From positions 88,092 through 152,091 of the forward strand of contig NZ_JFKB01000011.1 in NCBI RefSeq assembly GCF_002115745.1: a DNA stretch of 64,000 nucleotides, read 5' to 3'. Below the pieces are notes generated by a model. That model ran no database searches. It saw only the letters and a program-made list of their open reading frames with translations, and was not told the DNA's origin. The DNA is from Thalassospira alkalitolerans. GTDB taxonomy: Bacteria > Pseudomonadota > Alphaproteobacteria > Rhodospirillales > Thalassospiraceae. The position numbers were made by a program, and so were the translations under genes. The first letter of the stretch is position 1. Every line of letters starts with the position of its first letter. Positions 1 through 10,224 of the stretch are shown here, one piece after another.

Positions 1-219
1 CCCTCCGATTAAATCTTGAATACGTTTTCCCCGGACCCGTGGCGACCCTGTTAGATCTGCCTTGCAATCCGTCTACGATCTTATCGCGACGCAGCAAAAA
101 GCCAAGCATTGATGCGCACCACTTTCGGACAGTTTTGTTTCCGCGATACCCCGAGCCAGACAACAACTATTGCGTGCAACTCGATGCGACCCCGGTTCTT
201 TATAATTCGCCTGAAATCC
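1..219. other. Window edge, no gene seen
   Basis: The first 219 bases lie downstream of the Lrp gene stop and run to the window edge. The short open frames here lack recognisable protein features. No hairpin with a T-run and no RNA gene is visible. Part of a neighbouring gene's regulatory region could be cut off at the edge. Confidence 0.4.
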
Positions 220-681
220 CTATAACGCAACCCCGATTTCATCCTTGATGATTTCCGTCGCGATATAAGTCCGATACCAGACGATATTATCATCCGCATC
301 AAACAGGGTTTCGCAAAGGGCGGTGTATTCCGCCATGTCGCGCATGGATAAAACCAGCACCCCGGTCACTTCACCGGTGACAATATAACCTTGCCGGACG
401 GCAGCAAGTTCGCGGACCTTTTTAATAAAACCCTGCCGATAGCGATTGCCGTGGCGATGAAATTCCAGATTGATCACCGCGGTTAACGGCCGCCCGACAA
501 CCGCCGGATCGAGAACGGCAATTGTTTTACGAATGGCCCCAAGCGCGCGCAGCTTTGCCACCCGGCGCAAACAGGCCGACGGCGAAAGACCGACACGGTC
601 GGCCAATGTCGCATTCGCAATATCGGCATTTTCCTGCAAGATGCGCAGGATATTGGTATCGATCCGGTCAAGTTCGCCCAT
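220..681 (-). CDS. Lrp/AsnC family transcriptional regulator
   Basis: A 153-residue Lrp/AsnC regulator. The N-terminal helix-turn-helix (about residues 4-60) begins MGELDRIDTNILRILQ and continues to LSPSACLRRVAKL, a typical AsnC-type DNA-binding domain. The rest is an alpha-beta RAM/ligand-binding domain (about 65-150) with the usual GxVTG-like segment (YIVTGEVTG). The start at the MGELDR methionine gives the family's usual length; an in-frame start 11 codons upstream would add a non-conserved tail. It is divergent from the Gate-domain membrane protein starting at 846, so it may control that gene and itself. Lrp-family proteins usually respond to amino acids; the ligand cannot be told from sequence. 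Confidence 0.88.
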   Translation of the reverse strand: MGELDRIDTNILRILQENADIANATLADRVGLSPSACLRRVAKLRALGAIRKTIAVLDPAVVGRPLTAVINLEFHRHGNRYRQGFIKKVRELAAVRQGYIVTGEVTGVLVLSMRDMAEYTALCETLFDADDNIVWYRTYIATEIIKDEIGVAL

Positions 682-845
682 CACACAAGCAACTCCACAG
701 CGCAAGACAATCAAACAACGCCGTATTATTGCACAAACACAGTCATATTTGCCGCCAAATCACACTTGCGCCGTGCGAGGATGCGCGTCCTAAACCGAAC
801 CGCCCCACGCACCATCCCTGTTCACCGCCCCGGAACCTTGTGCCC
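682..845. promoter_or_regulatory. Divergent promoter region, Lrp / Gate-domain gene
   Basis: A 164-bp gap between two divergent starts. It holds AT-rich stretches (around 716-760, for example cgtattattgcacaaaca) of the kind Lrp-type proteins bind. No exact operator can be assigned by eye. Confidence 0.3.
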
Positions 846-1814
846 ATGCCCCGTTATTTTTTTGATTTGTTTAACCGCAGCCAGCGGCTTTTCATCACCC
901 TGATCAAGGTCATGTTGCCAGTGATGATCGTTGTTCGGATTGCCGATGAATTTGGTGCGGTTGCGCTGGCATCTGATCTTTTATCCCCGGTTATGGGGTT
1001 GATTGGCCTGCCGCCCGAAGCAGGCTTGATCTGGGCGACCTGTGCGCTGGTCAGCATGTATGGTGCCGTCGGTGCCTTTATCGGACTTTCGGCCCATCTT
1101 GATATGAATGCGGCACAACTCAGCGCACTTTGCGCGATGATGTTATTTGCCCATGGGCTTCCGGTGGAACAGGCGATTGTCAAACGCGCCGGGGCCAGCC
1201 TGATCGCGACGACTGTGCTTCGACTGGGGGCGGCTGTTTCCTATGCCGCGCTGATCACATGGATCAGCAACACCACCGGGTGGCTTTCCGAACCGGTTGA
1301 TTTTTCATGGATGGCAGGCGGTGAAACCGTGGTGGCGGCAACCGGTCTTGCGGGCTGGATCGACTGGTCGATGCAAACTGTGAAATCACTTGTCGTCAGC
1401 TTTGCGGTGATTGTCGGGCTGCTGATCATTCTTGATGTGCTCGACAAAACCGGCATCACCAACCGCATCACAAATGGCATGATGCCGATCCTGCGGGTTT
1501 CGGGCCTGTCACGCGAAGTGGCCCCGGTGACGACCATTGGTGTGTTGCTGGGCCTGACCTATGGCGGGGCCTTGATCATTGACGAGGCCCGCAAAAAGAA
1601 TTTTCCGCCGCGCACCCTGTTTCTATCGTTATCATGGTTGTCGCTGTCGCATTCATTGATCGAGGATACGGCGATCATGCTGGCACTGGGCGCGGATATC
1701 TGGGTGGTTCTGGTCGGGCGGGTGATCCTGACGCTTTTGATCATTGCCGCACTGGCGCGGTTAACACTTCGCTGGCAAACCGCACCGGTCCCGGCGACAG
1801 AAACCGGGAATTGA
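846..1814 (+). CDS. Nucleoside recognition (Gate) domain membrane protein
   Basis: A 322-residue polytopic membrane protein with about eight hydrophobic segments. It contains two Gate/nucleoside-recognition-like halves (about residues 10-120 and 175-300), as in spore maturation protein A/B-like and YjiH-like transporters. Small-residue helices such as GVLLGLTYGGALII are characteristic. The chosen ATG (MPRYFF) comes just before the first hydrophobic segment. The frame stays open for another 108 codons upstream, but that part is arginine/proline-rich, non-conserved and antisense to the divergent Lrp gene, so it is rejected. Substrate unknown; the divergent Lrp regulator hints at an amino acid or nucleoside-related compound. 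Confidence 0.75.
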   Translation: MPRYFFDLFNRSQRLFITLIKVMLPVMIVVRIADEFGAVALASDLLSPVMGLIGLPPEAGLIWATCALVSMYGAVGAFIGLSAHLDMNAAQLSALCAMMLFAHGLPVEQAIVKRAGASLIATTVLRLGAAVSYAALITWISNTTGWLSEPVDFSWMAGGETVVAATGLAGWIDWSMQTVKSLVVSFAVIVGLLIILDVLDKTGITNRITNGMMPILRVSGLSREVAPVTTIGVLLGLTYGGALIIDEARKKNFPPRTLFLSLSWLSLSHSLIEDTAIMLALGADIWVVLVGRVILTLLIIAALARLTLRWQTAPVPATETGN

Positions 1815-1839
1815 TCAATCCAGGTGATCCGGGTTCAAC

Positions 1840-3111
1840 CTAGCCTGTCATCCAATCAAGCACCGGCTGCCATGTTGATTTTTCGGCCCGCGACCCGACC
1901 ATCATCCCGATATGGCCCGAAGACGGATGTAATTCCGTTCGCAAATCTTTGGGCAGGTTTTCAAACAACGCCTGCGCGCTTTCGGGCGGGACAATCCGGT
2001 CATTTTCCGGGATCACCGCCAATGTCGGGCAACTGATATCGGCCGGATTGATGTTAATACCATCAATTTGCCATTCGCCCTTGGCCGGTTTGTTTTCAAC
2101 ATACCAGCCAATCAGGCAATCAATCGCTACACGGCGGGTTAATGGCACGCCGTCATTGAGCCAGTCTTCAAGCGCGACAAAATCATCGACCTTGGGCGAG
2201 TTTTCCGGCAAGGCACCAAACCGGCGAAACTTTTCGCCAATCATGAACGGATCAAGGCTGGCAAACAGGCTTTGCAGGACATCGACCGGCAGGCTATCAT
2301 GGATCGACAGCATATGGGGAAGCGACGGGGCAAAGGCCGCGGCAATGCGCCCCTGTGTCGGCCCGGCGGCCATGAAATCCCACGGGGTGGCAAGTAATAC
2401 CAATCGCGACACCTGTGCCGGATCAATCAGGGTTGCGGCCAAGGCCAATAGCCCGCCCATGCAATAGCCGACCAAGGGCACGGGCCCACCATTCATATCG
2501 GCAACGTCCTGAAGGACGGTAACAAGCCGCCCGGCAATGTAATCATCCAACCCGTAATTGGTTTCTTCGTCGCCGGGATATCCCCAATCAACCAAAAGCG
2601 GCCGATAGCCAACACTTGCCAGAAAACGGGCAAAGCTGCGCTTTTTGTTCAGATCAAGGATATAGCCCCGGTTGACCAGTGAGGGCACAAGCACCACAAT
2701 GCCAAGCGGATTTTGGGCCTTGGCCCCGGCAACCGCACCGTAATCATGGATACGGGTGGCACCTTCGGCCCAAACGACCGGGGCATCATCCACACCGCGT
2801 TTATAGCCGTGCTTTTGATAGGCCCGAACCCCGTCATGAAAGGCCGACTGACTGGCAAAGGCAACCCGATCAAGTGCCTGAGTGATATCATCAGGATGAT
2901 GTTTTGCCATCTCGCTTAGCAGGGCCTTCGCCCGGTCCTGCAGTTCCGGTTTCCAGGGCAGAAATTGTTTCCTGAAGATCGGCAATGCGGCGCGCGAGCT
3001 TAACCAGCTCGTCATCTCGACCGCCAGATGCATCGCCAGCGGCCTTGGCCCGGCGCGACGGCTGTTTGTTCTTTTGGGTGGATTTGTCTGATCCCGGTTT
3101 TGCGCGCTCAT
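1840..3111 (-). CDS. phaC: PhaC-like alpha/beta hydrolase, putative PHA synthase
   Basis: A 423-residue alpha/beta-hydrolase of the polyhydroxyalkanoate synthase family, which polymerises (R)-3-hydroxyacyl-CoA into storage polyester. The nucleophile box is GYCMGG, with cysteine at 217 as in PHA synthases rather than serine. The likely acid is D371 (ENDRIVPP) and the base H400 (SGHIGMM). The VDWGYPG segment (174-180) also matches PhaC proteins. Length is nearer to class III PhaC (about 355) than class I (about 590). The N-terminal piece GPRPLAMHLA resembles my recollection of Rhodospirillales homologues and supports the long start, although this makes the gene overlap the upstream PhaE-like gene by 221 bp in another frame. 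A start at 2910 (MAKHHPDD) would cut the overlap to 20 bp. Could instead be a PHA-related thioesterase or depolymerase-like paralogue. Confidence 0.75.
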   Translation of the reverse strand: MSAQNRDQTNPPKRTNSRRAGPRPLAMHLAVEMTSWLSSRAALPIFRKQFLPWKPELQDRAKALLSEMAKHHPDDITQALDRVAFASQSAFHDGVRAYQKHGYKRGVDDAPVVWAEGATRIHDYGAVAGAKAQNPLGIVVLVPSLVNRGYILDLNKKRSFARFLASVGYRPLLVDWGYPGDEETNYGLDDYIAGRLVTVLQDVADMNGGPVPLVGYCMGGLLALAATLIDPAQVSRLVLLATPWDFMAAGPTQGRIAAAFAPSLPHMLSIHDSLPVDVLQSLFASLDPFMIGEKFRRFGALPENSPKVDDFVALEDWLNDGVPLTRRVAIDCLIGWYVENKPAKGEWQIDGININPADISCPTLAVIPENDRIVPPESAQALFENLPKDLRTELHPSSGHIGMMVGSRAEKSTWQPVLDWMTG

Positions 3112-3772
3112 TTTTACCCTGCCCCGTCTTTGTCTTAACTGCCGTCTTTGCCGTCACCGACGGCTTTGCCTTGCCCTTGCCGGTTTTACCGACAGTTTCC
3201 GACCCTGCATCCGCAGCTTTGGAAACGGCTTTCGTATTTTTTGCCGGTGCCGGTTTCTGGGCAGCAGATGTGTCAGGTGATCCTGCCATGCTGCCAACAC
3301 CGGCCATCGCCGCCATATTGGGCGGAAATGGTGCCCCCGGTGAAAAACCCGGCATCATTCCGGGCGGGGCCATTTTCGACATCTGGTCAATCATTGCGGC
3401 CATCGGATTGGTCGCCGGGTCCATCGACATGCCGGGGATCGCCCCCGGTGTCATTCCCGGGATCATTCCGGGCATCATCGCGGCAACAGCCCCGGGCATA
3501 CTACCCGCAACCGCCGGGTTTTGCCCCGGACTTTGGCCGGTTGCCATTTGCCCGATCAGCTTTCCCCATGCCTCGAACCCTTCGCCGATCCGCGATGTAT
3601 CGGCACCAAGGGACGCATAAAGCCGCCCGATCGCGCTTGTGGCGTCGGCACCATCGGCTGTTGCCGCGACCTGTTCACGCCAAAGCGCCATGAACTGGCG
3701 CGCCAAATCATCAAGATGGTCATCCAAAATATCATCTGGATCCGTATTCTTATTCGTCCCTTTATCAGGCAC
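2891..3772 (-). CDS. PhaE-like PHA synthase accessory subunit
   Basis: A 293-residue protein with three parts. An acidic/helical N-terminus (about residues 8-75) carries ARQFMALWREQ, like the start of PhaE/phasin-type proteins. A low-complexity middle (about 85-150) is rich in M-P-G repeats such as PGMIPGMTPGAIPGM. A Lys/Ala-rich linker follows, then a C-terminal coiled coil (DDELVKLARRIADLQETI). The GTG at 3772 is preferred because GGGGA lies 7 nt upstream and the conserved part begins there; the open frame continues 56 codons further without conserved features. The gene runs straight into the PhaC-like gene with a 221-bp overlap, fitting a two-subunit synthase. PhaE assignment is inference from layout and architecture; a granule-associated protein is an alternative. 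Confidence 0.55.
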   Translation of the reverse strand: MPDKGTNKNTDPDDILDDHLDDLARQFMALWREQVAATADGADATSAIGRLYASLGADTSRIGEGFEAWGKLIGQMATGQSPGQNPAVAGSMPGAVAAMMPGMIPGMTPGAIPGMSMDPATNPMAAMIDQMSKMAPPGMMPGFSPGAPFPPNMAAMAGVGSMAGSPDTSAAQKPAPAKNTKAVSKAADAGSETVGKTGKGKAKPSVTAKTAVKTKTGQGKNERAKPGSDKSTQKNKQPSRRAKAAGDASGGRDDELVKLARRIADLQETISALETGTAGPGEGPAKRDGKTSS

Positions 3773-4094
3773 GGTTGTTTCCCCCGCATTGCATCCGGCG
3801 CCCCGCCGAAAATCGGTTTTGTTTCTGCTGACTACTATAGGGGGTTCGTGCGGCCGCGAAAACCAAATCCATTGCTGCGCGGCAGCAGCGCCGATCAGAG
3901 GTTGTTTTTCGCAGCGCACATCACGTTGAACACTGGACACAGTGCAATTTAAACGGCACTCTTACGAATGCTTGAGCAAGCGCAAAATTCAAAATGCTGC
4001 GCAACATTAAGTTTTGTGCAAACGCAAACAAGGTATTTTATACCACGCAGCCCAAGTTAAACGTCCGGGAAACAGGGAAGCAGGGAACAACGTC
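3773..4094. promoter_or_regulatory. PHA divergent region with GCAA cluster, possible PhaR operator
   Basis: A 322-bp divergent gap between the PhaE-like gene and phaR. Between 3976 and 4027 the tetramer GCAA occurs five times (3976, 3982, 4001, 4018, 4024), partly in the context TTGTGCAAACGCAAA. Known PhaR proteins bind TGC/GCA-rich repeats near pha promoters and repress until polymer is present. Assigning these repeats to PhaR is inference. Confidence 0.4.
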
Positions 4095-4727
4095 ATGACT
4101 TCAAAAAAATCCGATGATCAGGATCGCGTTGTCATCAAGAAATACGCCAACCGCCGTCTTTATAACACCGCGACCAGTTCGTATGTAACGCTTGATCATC
4201 TTTCACAGATGGTCAAGGACAAGACCGATTTCGTCGTTTACGACGCCAAGACCGGCGACGACATTACCCGTCCGGTCCTGACCCAGATCATTGTCGAGGA
4301 AGAAAACAAGGGCGGGCAGAATCTGCTGCCAATCAGCTTCTTGCGCCAGTTGATCGGGTTTTATGGCGACAGCCTGCAAGGCTTGCTACCAGGGTATCTT
4401 GAACAGGCGATGGGGTCCTTTGCGCATAATCAGGAACAGATGCGCGAATATATGCAAGGCACGATGCATGGCATCTTTCCGTTCAGCCAGTTCGAGGAAA
4501 TGAACAAACAGAACATGGCGCTGTTTGAACAGACCATGAAAATGTTCTCGCCCTTCCTGCAAGAAGGAGCCGAAAACCCGAATGGGCCGGTGATGCCCGG
4601 TGCGGCCCCCGGGATGGGAACGACAGCCCGACCGGCAAAAGACCCGTCGCTTGACGACCTGAAAAGCCAGCTTGAGGCCATGCAGGCCCAGTTAAACACT
4701 TTGGTCAGCACCAAAACCGAAAAATAG
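4095..4727 (+). CDS. phaR: Polyhydroxyalkanoate synthesis repressor PhaR
   Basis: A 210-residue PHA regulator. The N-terminal DNA-binding domain (about residues 12-75) carries the hallmark KKYANRRLYNT and the following SSYVTLDHL. The polymer-binding domain follows (about 75-120; LLPISFLRQLIGFYGDSLQ), then a helical C-terminus with a MPG-rich linker and a short coiled coil (LDDLKSQLEAMQAQL). PhaR binds both DNA and PHA granules and derepresses phasin and pha genes when polymer forms. The ATG at 4095 has AGGGA about 8 nt upstream; an in-frame start 27 codons earlier lies in the leader. It is divergent from the PhaE/PhaC-like pair, supporting their assignment. A strong terminator follows. Confidence 0.95.
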   Translation: MTSKKSDDQDRVVIKKYANRRLYNTATSSYVTLDHLSQMVKDKTDFVVYDAKTGDDITRPVLTQIIVEEENKGGQNLLPISFLRQLIGFYGDSLQGLLPGYLEQAMGSFAHNQEQMREYMQGTMHGIFPFSQFEEMNKQNMALFEQTMKMFSPFLQEGAENPNGPVMPGAAPGMGTTARPAKDPSLDDLKSQLEAMQAQLNTLVSTKTEK

Positions 4728-4768
4728 GCTGTGATAGCCAGCCGCTAAATATCCAAGCGAAACATCAA

Positions 4769-4800
4769 AGCCCCGGCGGATTTCCCCCCGGGGCTTTTTT
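4769..4800 (+). terminator. Rho-independent terminator after phaR
   Basis: A seven-pair stem, GCCCCGG (4770-4776) with CCGGGGC (4788-4794), is followed directly by six T residues. It lies 42 bp past the phaR stop. Confidence 0.9.
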
Positions 4801-4969
4801 ATGGCTGGCGCAAGACAGACTTGCGGCACCAATCCTGCATCAATTTTTGATTAACCCTTTTTCACCGTCCGGCCCCCGCCGCAGGCGGCAATTTTTGCCG
4901 GGTTCATAAACCATTGAAATGGAGTCCATTGCCCCAGGTCAGTTAAACGCCACAAAACCATAAAATGAC

Positions 4970-5326
4970 ATGACAGCGATTACACCGATCCCCTTGCCCC
5001 CGGCCCGCAGGCCCGACACTGCAAGCAGCGGAACAGACGGCCCTGCCGGGATCGGGATGGATATCACTGCGCTGGTTTCTCCTATGCGGGAAATTGCGCA
5101 GAACGCTGGTGTATGGCTGGAACCCCACAATCCCGGGGGCAGTGCAGCATTCTGGGCTCAGCTTTTAGGTCAACTTCTGCCACAGGAAAACCTTTTGCAA
5201 CCTGCGGTCATTCAGGAAATGCATGCCAGCTATGCGAGCCCGACCACACCCTACGGCTCAGAAAGCCACGACATTTTTTCGCCTAATGCACTAGACAAGG
5301 ACAGACGAATTGACCTATATAGCTAG
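4970..5326 (+). CDS. Hypothetical protein (118 aa)
   Basis: An open frame of 118 codons beginning MTAITPIPLPPARRP. It has a proline-rich N-terminus, a likely helical middle (VSPMREIAQNAGVWL), a short hydrophobic stretch (AAFWAQLLGQLLP) and a polar C-terminus. I do not recognise a family. No clear Shine-Dalgarno precedes the ATG. It sits alone between the phaR terminator and the XRE regulator, and no other frame here looks better. It may be a lineage-specific small protein or a spurious frame. Confidence 0.4.
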   Translation: MTAITPIPLPPARRPDTASSGTDGPAGIGMDITALVSPMREIAQNAGVWLEPHNPGGSAAFWAQLLGQLLPQENLLQPAVIQEMHASYASPTTPYGSESHDIFSPNALDKDRRIDLYS

Positions 5327-5496
5327 CTTCTGGTGGATCGCTGAGACCAATATCTGACCAAAGTTCAGATAACTGCCGTAATTATGAGGCTCTGAAACTG
5401 GTGCCAAATGTTTGCGGCAGATAGGCAAAATTAACAAGCCTGACAGCATCCCGGGTGGGAATAAATAACTGGCAGTTGATAACGGAAAAACATGCA

Positions 5497-5895
5497 ATGA
5501 CTGAAATTGCCTCAAAAGAAGAAGAGCCGAAACGCGCAAATCGTGCAACAGATACCGACCGTTATGTCGGTCAGCGCATTCGCGAACGTCGCATCATGCT
5601 GGGCCTGTCCCAGCAACAGATGGCCGATCTGATCGGTGTTACCTACCAGCAGGCTCATAAATACGAGCGCGGCATCAACCGCATTTCTGCTGGTCGTCTT
5701 TACGAAATCTCCCAGGTCCTGGGTGTTCCTGTCAGCTACTTCTATGAAGGGCTTGATGGCAGCCGGGCAAGCGAACTTAATGCGCGTCAGCGCATGTGCC
5801 TTGAACTGGCCCGTAACTTTGCCAGCATCAAGCACGAAAAACATCAGGAAGCGCTGAGCCAGATGGCACGCGCATTGGCCGACAAGGCTGCTTAA
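5497..5895 (+). CDS. XRE family helix-turn-helix regulator
   Basis: A 132-residue regulator with a central Cro/C1-type helix-turn-helix (about residues 20-78): VGQRIRERRIMLGLSQQQMA leads into DLIGVTYQQAHKYERGINR and SAGRLYEISQVLGV. The flanks are a charged N-terminus and an alpha-helical C-terminus (ELARNFASIKHEKHQEALS). This short architecture is a common stand-alone regulator in Alphaproteobacteria. The ATG at MTEIASK is chosen because the preceding 14 codons are not typical of the family. It is followed by a terminator, so it is monocistronic. The target is unknown; nothing places it in a toxin-antitoxin pair. Confidence 0.88.
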   Translation: MTEIASKEEEPKRANRATDTDRYVGQRIRERRIMLGLSQQQMADLIGVTYQQAHKYERGINRISAGRLYEISQVLGVPVSYFYEGLDGSRASELNARQRMCLELARNFASIKHEKHQEALSQMARALADKAA

Positions 5896-5935
5896 GCCAA
5901 ATCGTCCCACGCTTTCAGCATCGCTGTAAAAAATA

Positions 5936-5964
5936 AGGCTGCCTATTGAGGCGGCCTTTTTTTT
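5936..5964 (+). terminator. Rho-independent terminator after XRE regulator
   Basis: AGGCTGCC (5936-5943) pairs with GGCGGCCT (5950-5957) around a six-base loop, with one G-T pair, and runs into eight T residues. Confidence 0.9.
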
Positions 5965-6035
5965 GCGCCTGACGTCCCGCTTGGTTTTCGTGCTAGCGTG
6001 CATTGTACAACCCAAAACGGCGGGGCCATGCCAGA

Positions 6036-6674
6036 ATGTCAGGGAATATCGCACCATCTGATCTGATCGATGCCCTTGACCGGCAGCGCCGCAAGCTTGG
6101 CTTTTTGTCGATCCCGGCCCTGATCGCCCTTACCGAGCGCGACAACGTTATCCTTGATCCGTTTTCGACCCTGATCAGCATCCATGCCGACATCGGCAGC
6201 GGCAATGTGTTTTATCCCGCCACACGGCTTGAAGCCCCGCAGCCCGGCATGCTTGCCATCAGCGATGAAAACACATTTTACACCAACACCACCCTTATCG
6301 CGGCAGATGGCCCGATCACCATCGCACACCACAATCAGTTCGGCGACGGCACGGTAACGATCGCAGCAAACAGGCCCGGTGCAGACATCCGGATCGGTTC
6401 TGATGGCCGGTTTCGCGGGACAATAGACCTTCAGGGGAAATGTACATTGGGCGATGGCTGCCAGATCCTTGGCAACATCACGGCACGCGACATCACCCTT
6501 GGCAAAGGCGGATCCTATCGTCATCCGATTGCCGATGAACGTGGGGCGGTTTTAAAAGGCCATGGGCAGGCGATGGGGATCAGACTTGAGACTGGTCAGG
6601 TCATTGCCGGTGAAGGCCGCTTTGACCCTGCAAACCGCCGCATGCAATCATTTTATCATCCGGATGCAAAATAG
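6036..6674 (+). CDS. Beta-helix-like hypothetical protein
   Basis: A 212-residue cytosolic protein. After a short helical start (LIDALDRQRRKLGFLSIPA), residues about 40-190 consist of short, regularly spaced hydrophobic/glycine turns (ISIHADIGSGNVFYPAT, IRIGSDGRFRGTIDLQGK, LGDGCQILGNITARDITLG) as in left-handed parallel beta-helices of hexapeptide-repeat acyltransferases. No catalytic histidine can be assigned by eye, so enzyme activity is uncertain; a structural or sugar-binding role is possible. The chosen ATG (MSGNIAP) follows a weak purine stretch. It lies convergent to proB with a terminator just after the stop, so it is transcribed alone. Confidence 0.6.
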   Translation: MSGNIAPSDLIDALDRQRRKLGFLSIPALIALTERDNVILDPFSTLISIHADIGSGNVFYPATRLEAPQPGMLAISDENTFYTNTTLIAADGPITIAHHNQFGDGTVTIAANRPGADIRIGSDGRFRGTIDLQGKCTLGDGCQILGNITARDITLGKGGSYRHPIADERGAVLKGHGQAMGIRLETGQVIAGEGRFDPANRRMQSFYHPDAK

Positions 6675-6699
6675 GGGCGCCCGATACGCGCCCCCTTTT
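6674..6699 (+). terminator. Rho-independent terminator between convergent genes
   Basis: GGGGCGC (6674-6680) pairs with GCGCCCC (6688-6694), followed by CTTTTC. It starts on the last base of the upstream gene's stop codon and separates it from convergent proB. Confidence 0.75.
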
Positions 6700-6741
6700 C
6701 GAAATACCGCCATAAATCACAGACTTTGCGTCTTTGGGTTT

Positions 6742-8915
<2,174 letters not shown>

Positions 8916-8996
8916 TCAATCATTATGCCCGGCCGGATCGCGTTTTCGAAACAGATCGTCTCGCATCGACGGCACGGGGAATTTTCATATAACACA

Positions 8997-9032
8997 TAAA
9001 ACAAGGGAGGAATGATTGCTCATTCCTCCCTC
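8997..9032 (-). terminator. Terminator-like hairpin between rpmA and obgE
   Basis: GGGAGGAATGA (9005-9015) pairs perfectly with TCATTCCTCCC (9020-9030) around a four-base loop. Read on the minus strand it is followed by TTGTTTTATG. It lies just after the rpmA stop and would limit obgE transcription relative to the ribosomal protein genes. Confidence 0.8.
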
Positions 9033-9069
9033 GAAATCTTTGCTACGTATGGCGTAGCCGACGGGAGGC

Positions 9070-9330
9070 TTACGCCTCGGCCGGAACGACGCACACATAG
9101 GTACGACCCTTGAAGCCCGACTTGAACTGGACGCTGCCGCCCGAAGTCGCAAACAGGGTGTGGTCTTTGGCGAGACCAACATTGTCGCCCGCATGGAACT
9201 TGGTGCCACGCTGACGAACAAGAATGTTGCCTGCAACAACAGCCTGACCACCGAATTTTTTCACGCCGAGACGGCGACCTTCGGAGTCACGACCGTTACG
9301 CGAACTACCACCAGCTTTCTTATGAGCCAT
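9070..9330 (-). CDS. rpmA: 50S ribosomal protein L27
   Basis: An 86-residue L27, a protein at the peptidyl-transferase centre of the large subunit. It shows the conserved [20 protein letters not shown] start, GVKKFGGQ and a basic core ending in VCVVPAEA. The length matches bacterial L27 without an N-terminal presequence. It follows rplU by 30 bp in the same operon and is followed by a hairpin terminator. Confidence 0.98.
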   Translation of the reverse strand: MAHKKAGGSSRNGRDSEGRRLGVKKFGGQAVVAGNILVRQRGTKFHAGDNVGLAKDHTLFATSGGSVQFKSGFKGRTYVCVVPAEA

Positions 9331-9360
9331 GAAACTCTCCTAAAACTGCATCTTGGCCGA

Positions 9361-9672
9361 TTAGGCCTTGATGTCCGTGATGCGCAGAACAGTCAGGTTC
9401 TGGCGATGACCATTTTTACGACGGTAATTGTGCCGGCGTCTTTTTTTGAAAACGATCACCTTGTCGCCCTTGGTCTGTTCGAGAACTTCTGCGGTAACAG
9501 AGGCTCCTGCGACCAACGGAGCACCAACCTTCGGCGCACCGTCGCCAGCAACCATGAGAACTTCTTCAAGTTTCACGGTATCACCGGCCTGGGCAGCGAT
9601 CTTTTCGACTTTGATAACGTCGTTGGCAGCAACTTTATACTGTTTGCCACCAGTTTTGATGATTGCATACAT
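9361..9672 (-). CDS. rplU: 50S ribosomal protein L21
   Basis: A 103-residue L21, which binds 23S rRNA. It shows [14 protein letters not shown] at the N-terminus, [15 protein letters not shown] in the middle, and the basic [17 protein letters not shown] patch typical of the family. It heads the rplU-rpmA(-obgE-proB) transcript; a promoter with a TTGACT -35 element lies about 95-120 bp upstream of the ATG. Confidence 0.98.
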   Translation of the reverse strand: MYAIIKTGGKQYKVAANDVIKVEKIAAQAGDTVKLEEVLMVAGDGAPKVGAPLVAGASVTAEVLEQTKGDKVIVFKKRRRHNYRRKNGHRQNLTVLRITDIKA

Positions 9673-9765
9673 CTATAATAGATCCTGAAAAAAAACATTC
9701 TGGAATCGCACACGCGCGCTTCGGTGTCGCTGCTAACTGAAACCGAACCGCTGCGAGAGACGGGT

Positions 9766-9794
9766 GAAATACCTTTTTTGACCGCCAGAGTCAA
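9766..9794 (-). promoter_or_regulatory. Probable sigma-70 promoter of rplU
   Basis: On the minus strand, TTGACT (9789-9794) is separated by 17 bp from TATTTC (9766-9771). This would give a leader of roughly 85 nt before the rplU ATG. The 366-bp stretch 9673-10039 holds nothing else I can name; no L21-leader-like hairpin was evident by eye. Confidence 0.55.
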
Positions 9795-10039
9795 CCGCAA
9801 AGCATGTCTTTACCACCCCTCTTGCGAGGCCAATACGCATGGCTGCCGCCCGTTACCCCATCTAATACAACCTCGACCGGGCTTTCCCAGAACGACACCT
9901 CTGCCGACAACACCCCCTTGCTACCCGAAAGCTTACGCCCGGCCCGAAGACAAAAGACTTCACCCAAAATGCGTTTTCCCTCTTGCATTCTGGCTCAGGG
10001 ATCGTTAAACACCGCCTCGAACGCCAAGACCACACATGC

Positions 10040-10129
<90 letters not shown>

Positions 10130-10224
10130 TACCTTCTTACAGAATTTCACGACAAAAAATCAAACTCGCGACATTTGCGCGGGCTTTTGTCGTTGCATAT
10201 TCCATTGCCCCGGGGCAAAAAAGT

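Noticed and set aside
522..845. Upstream 108-codon extension of the Gate-domain protein
   Set aside because: Arginine/proline-rich, no hydrophobic pattern, overlaps the divergent Lrp gene on the other strand; the real membrane protein starts at 846.
3290..3520. Repeat-like DNA in the PhaE-like gene as a CRISPR or satellite
   Set aside because: Units are irregular and explained by coding for MPG residues; no spacer-repeat structure.
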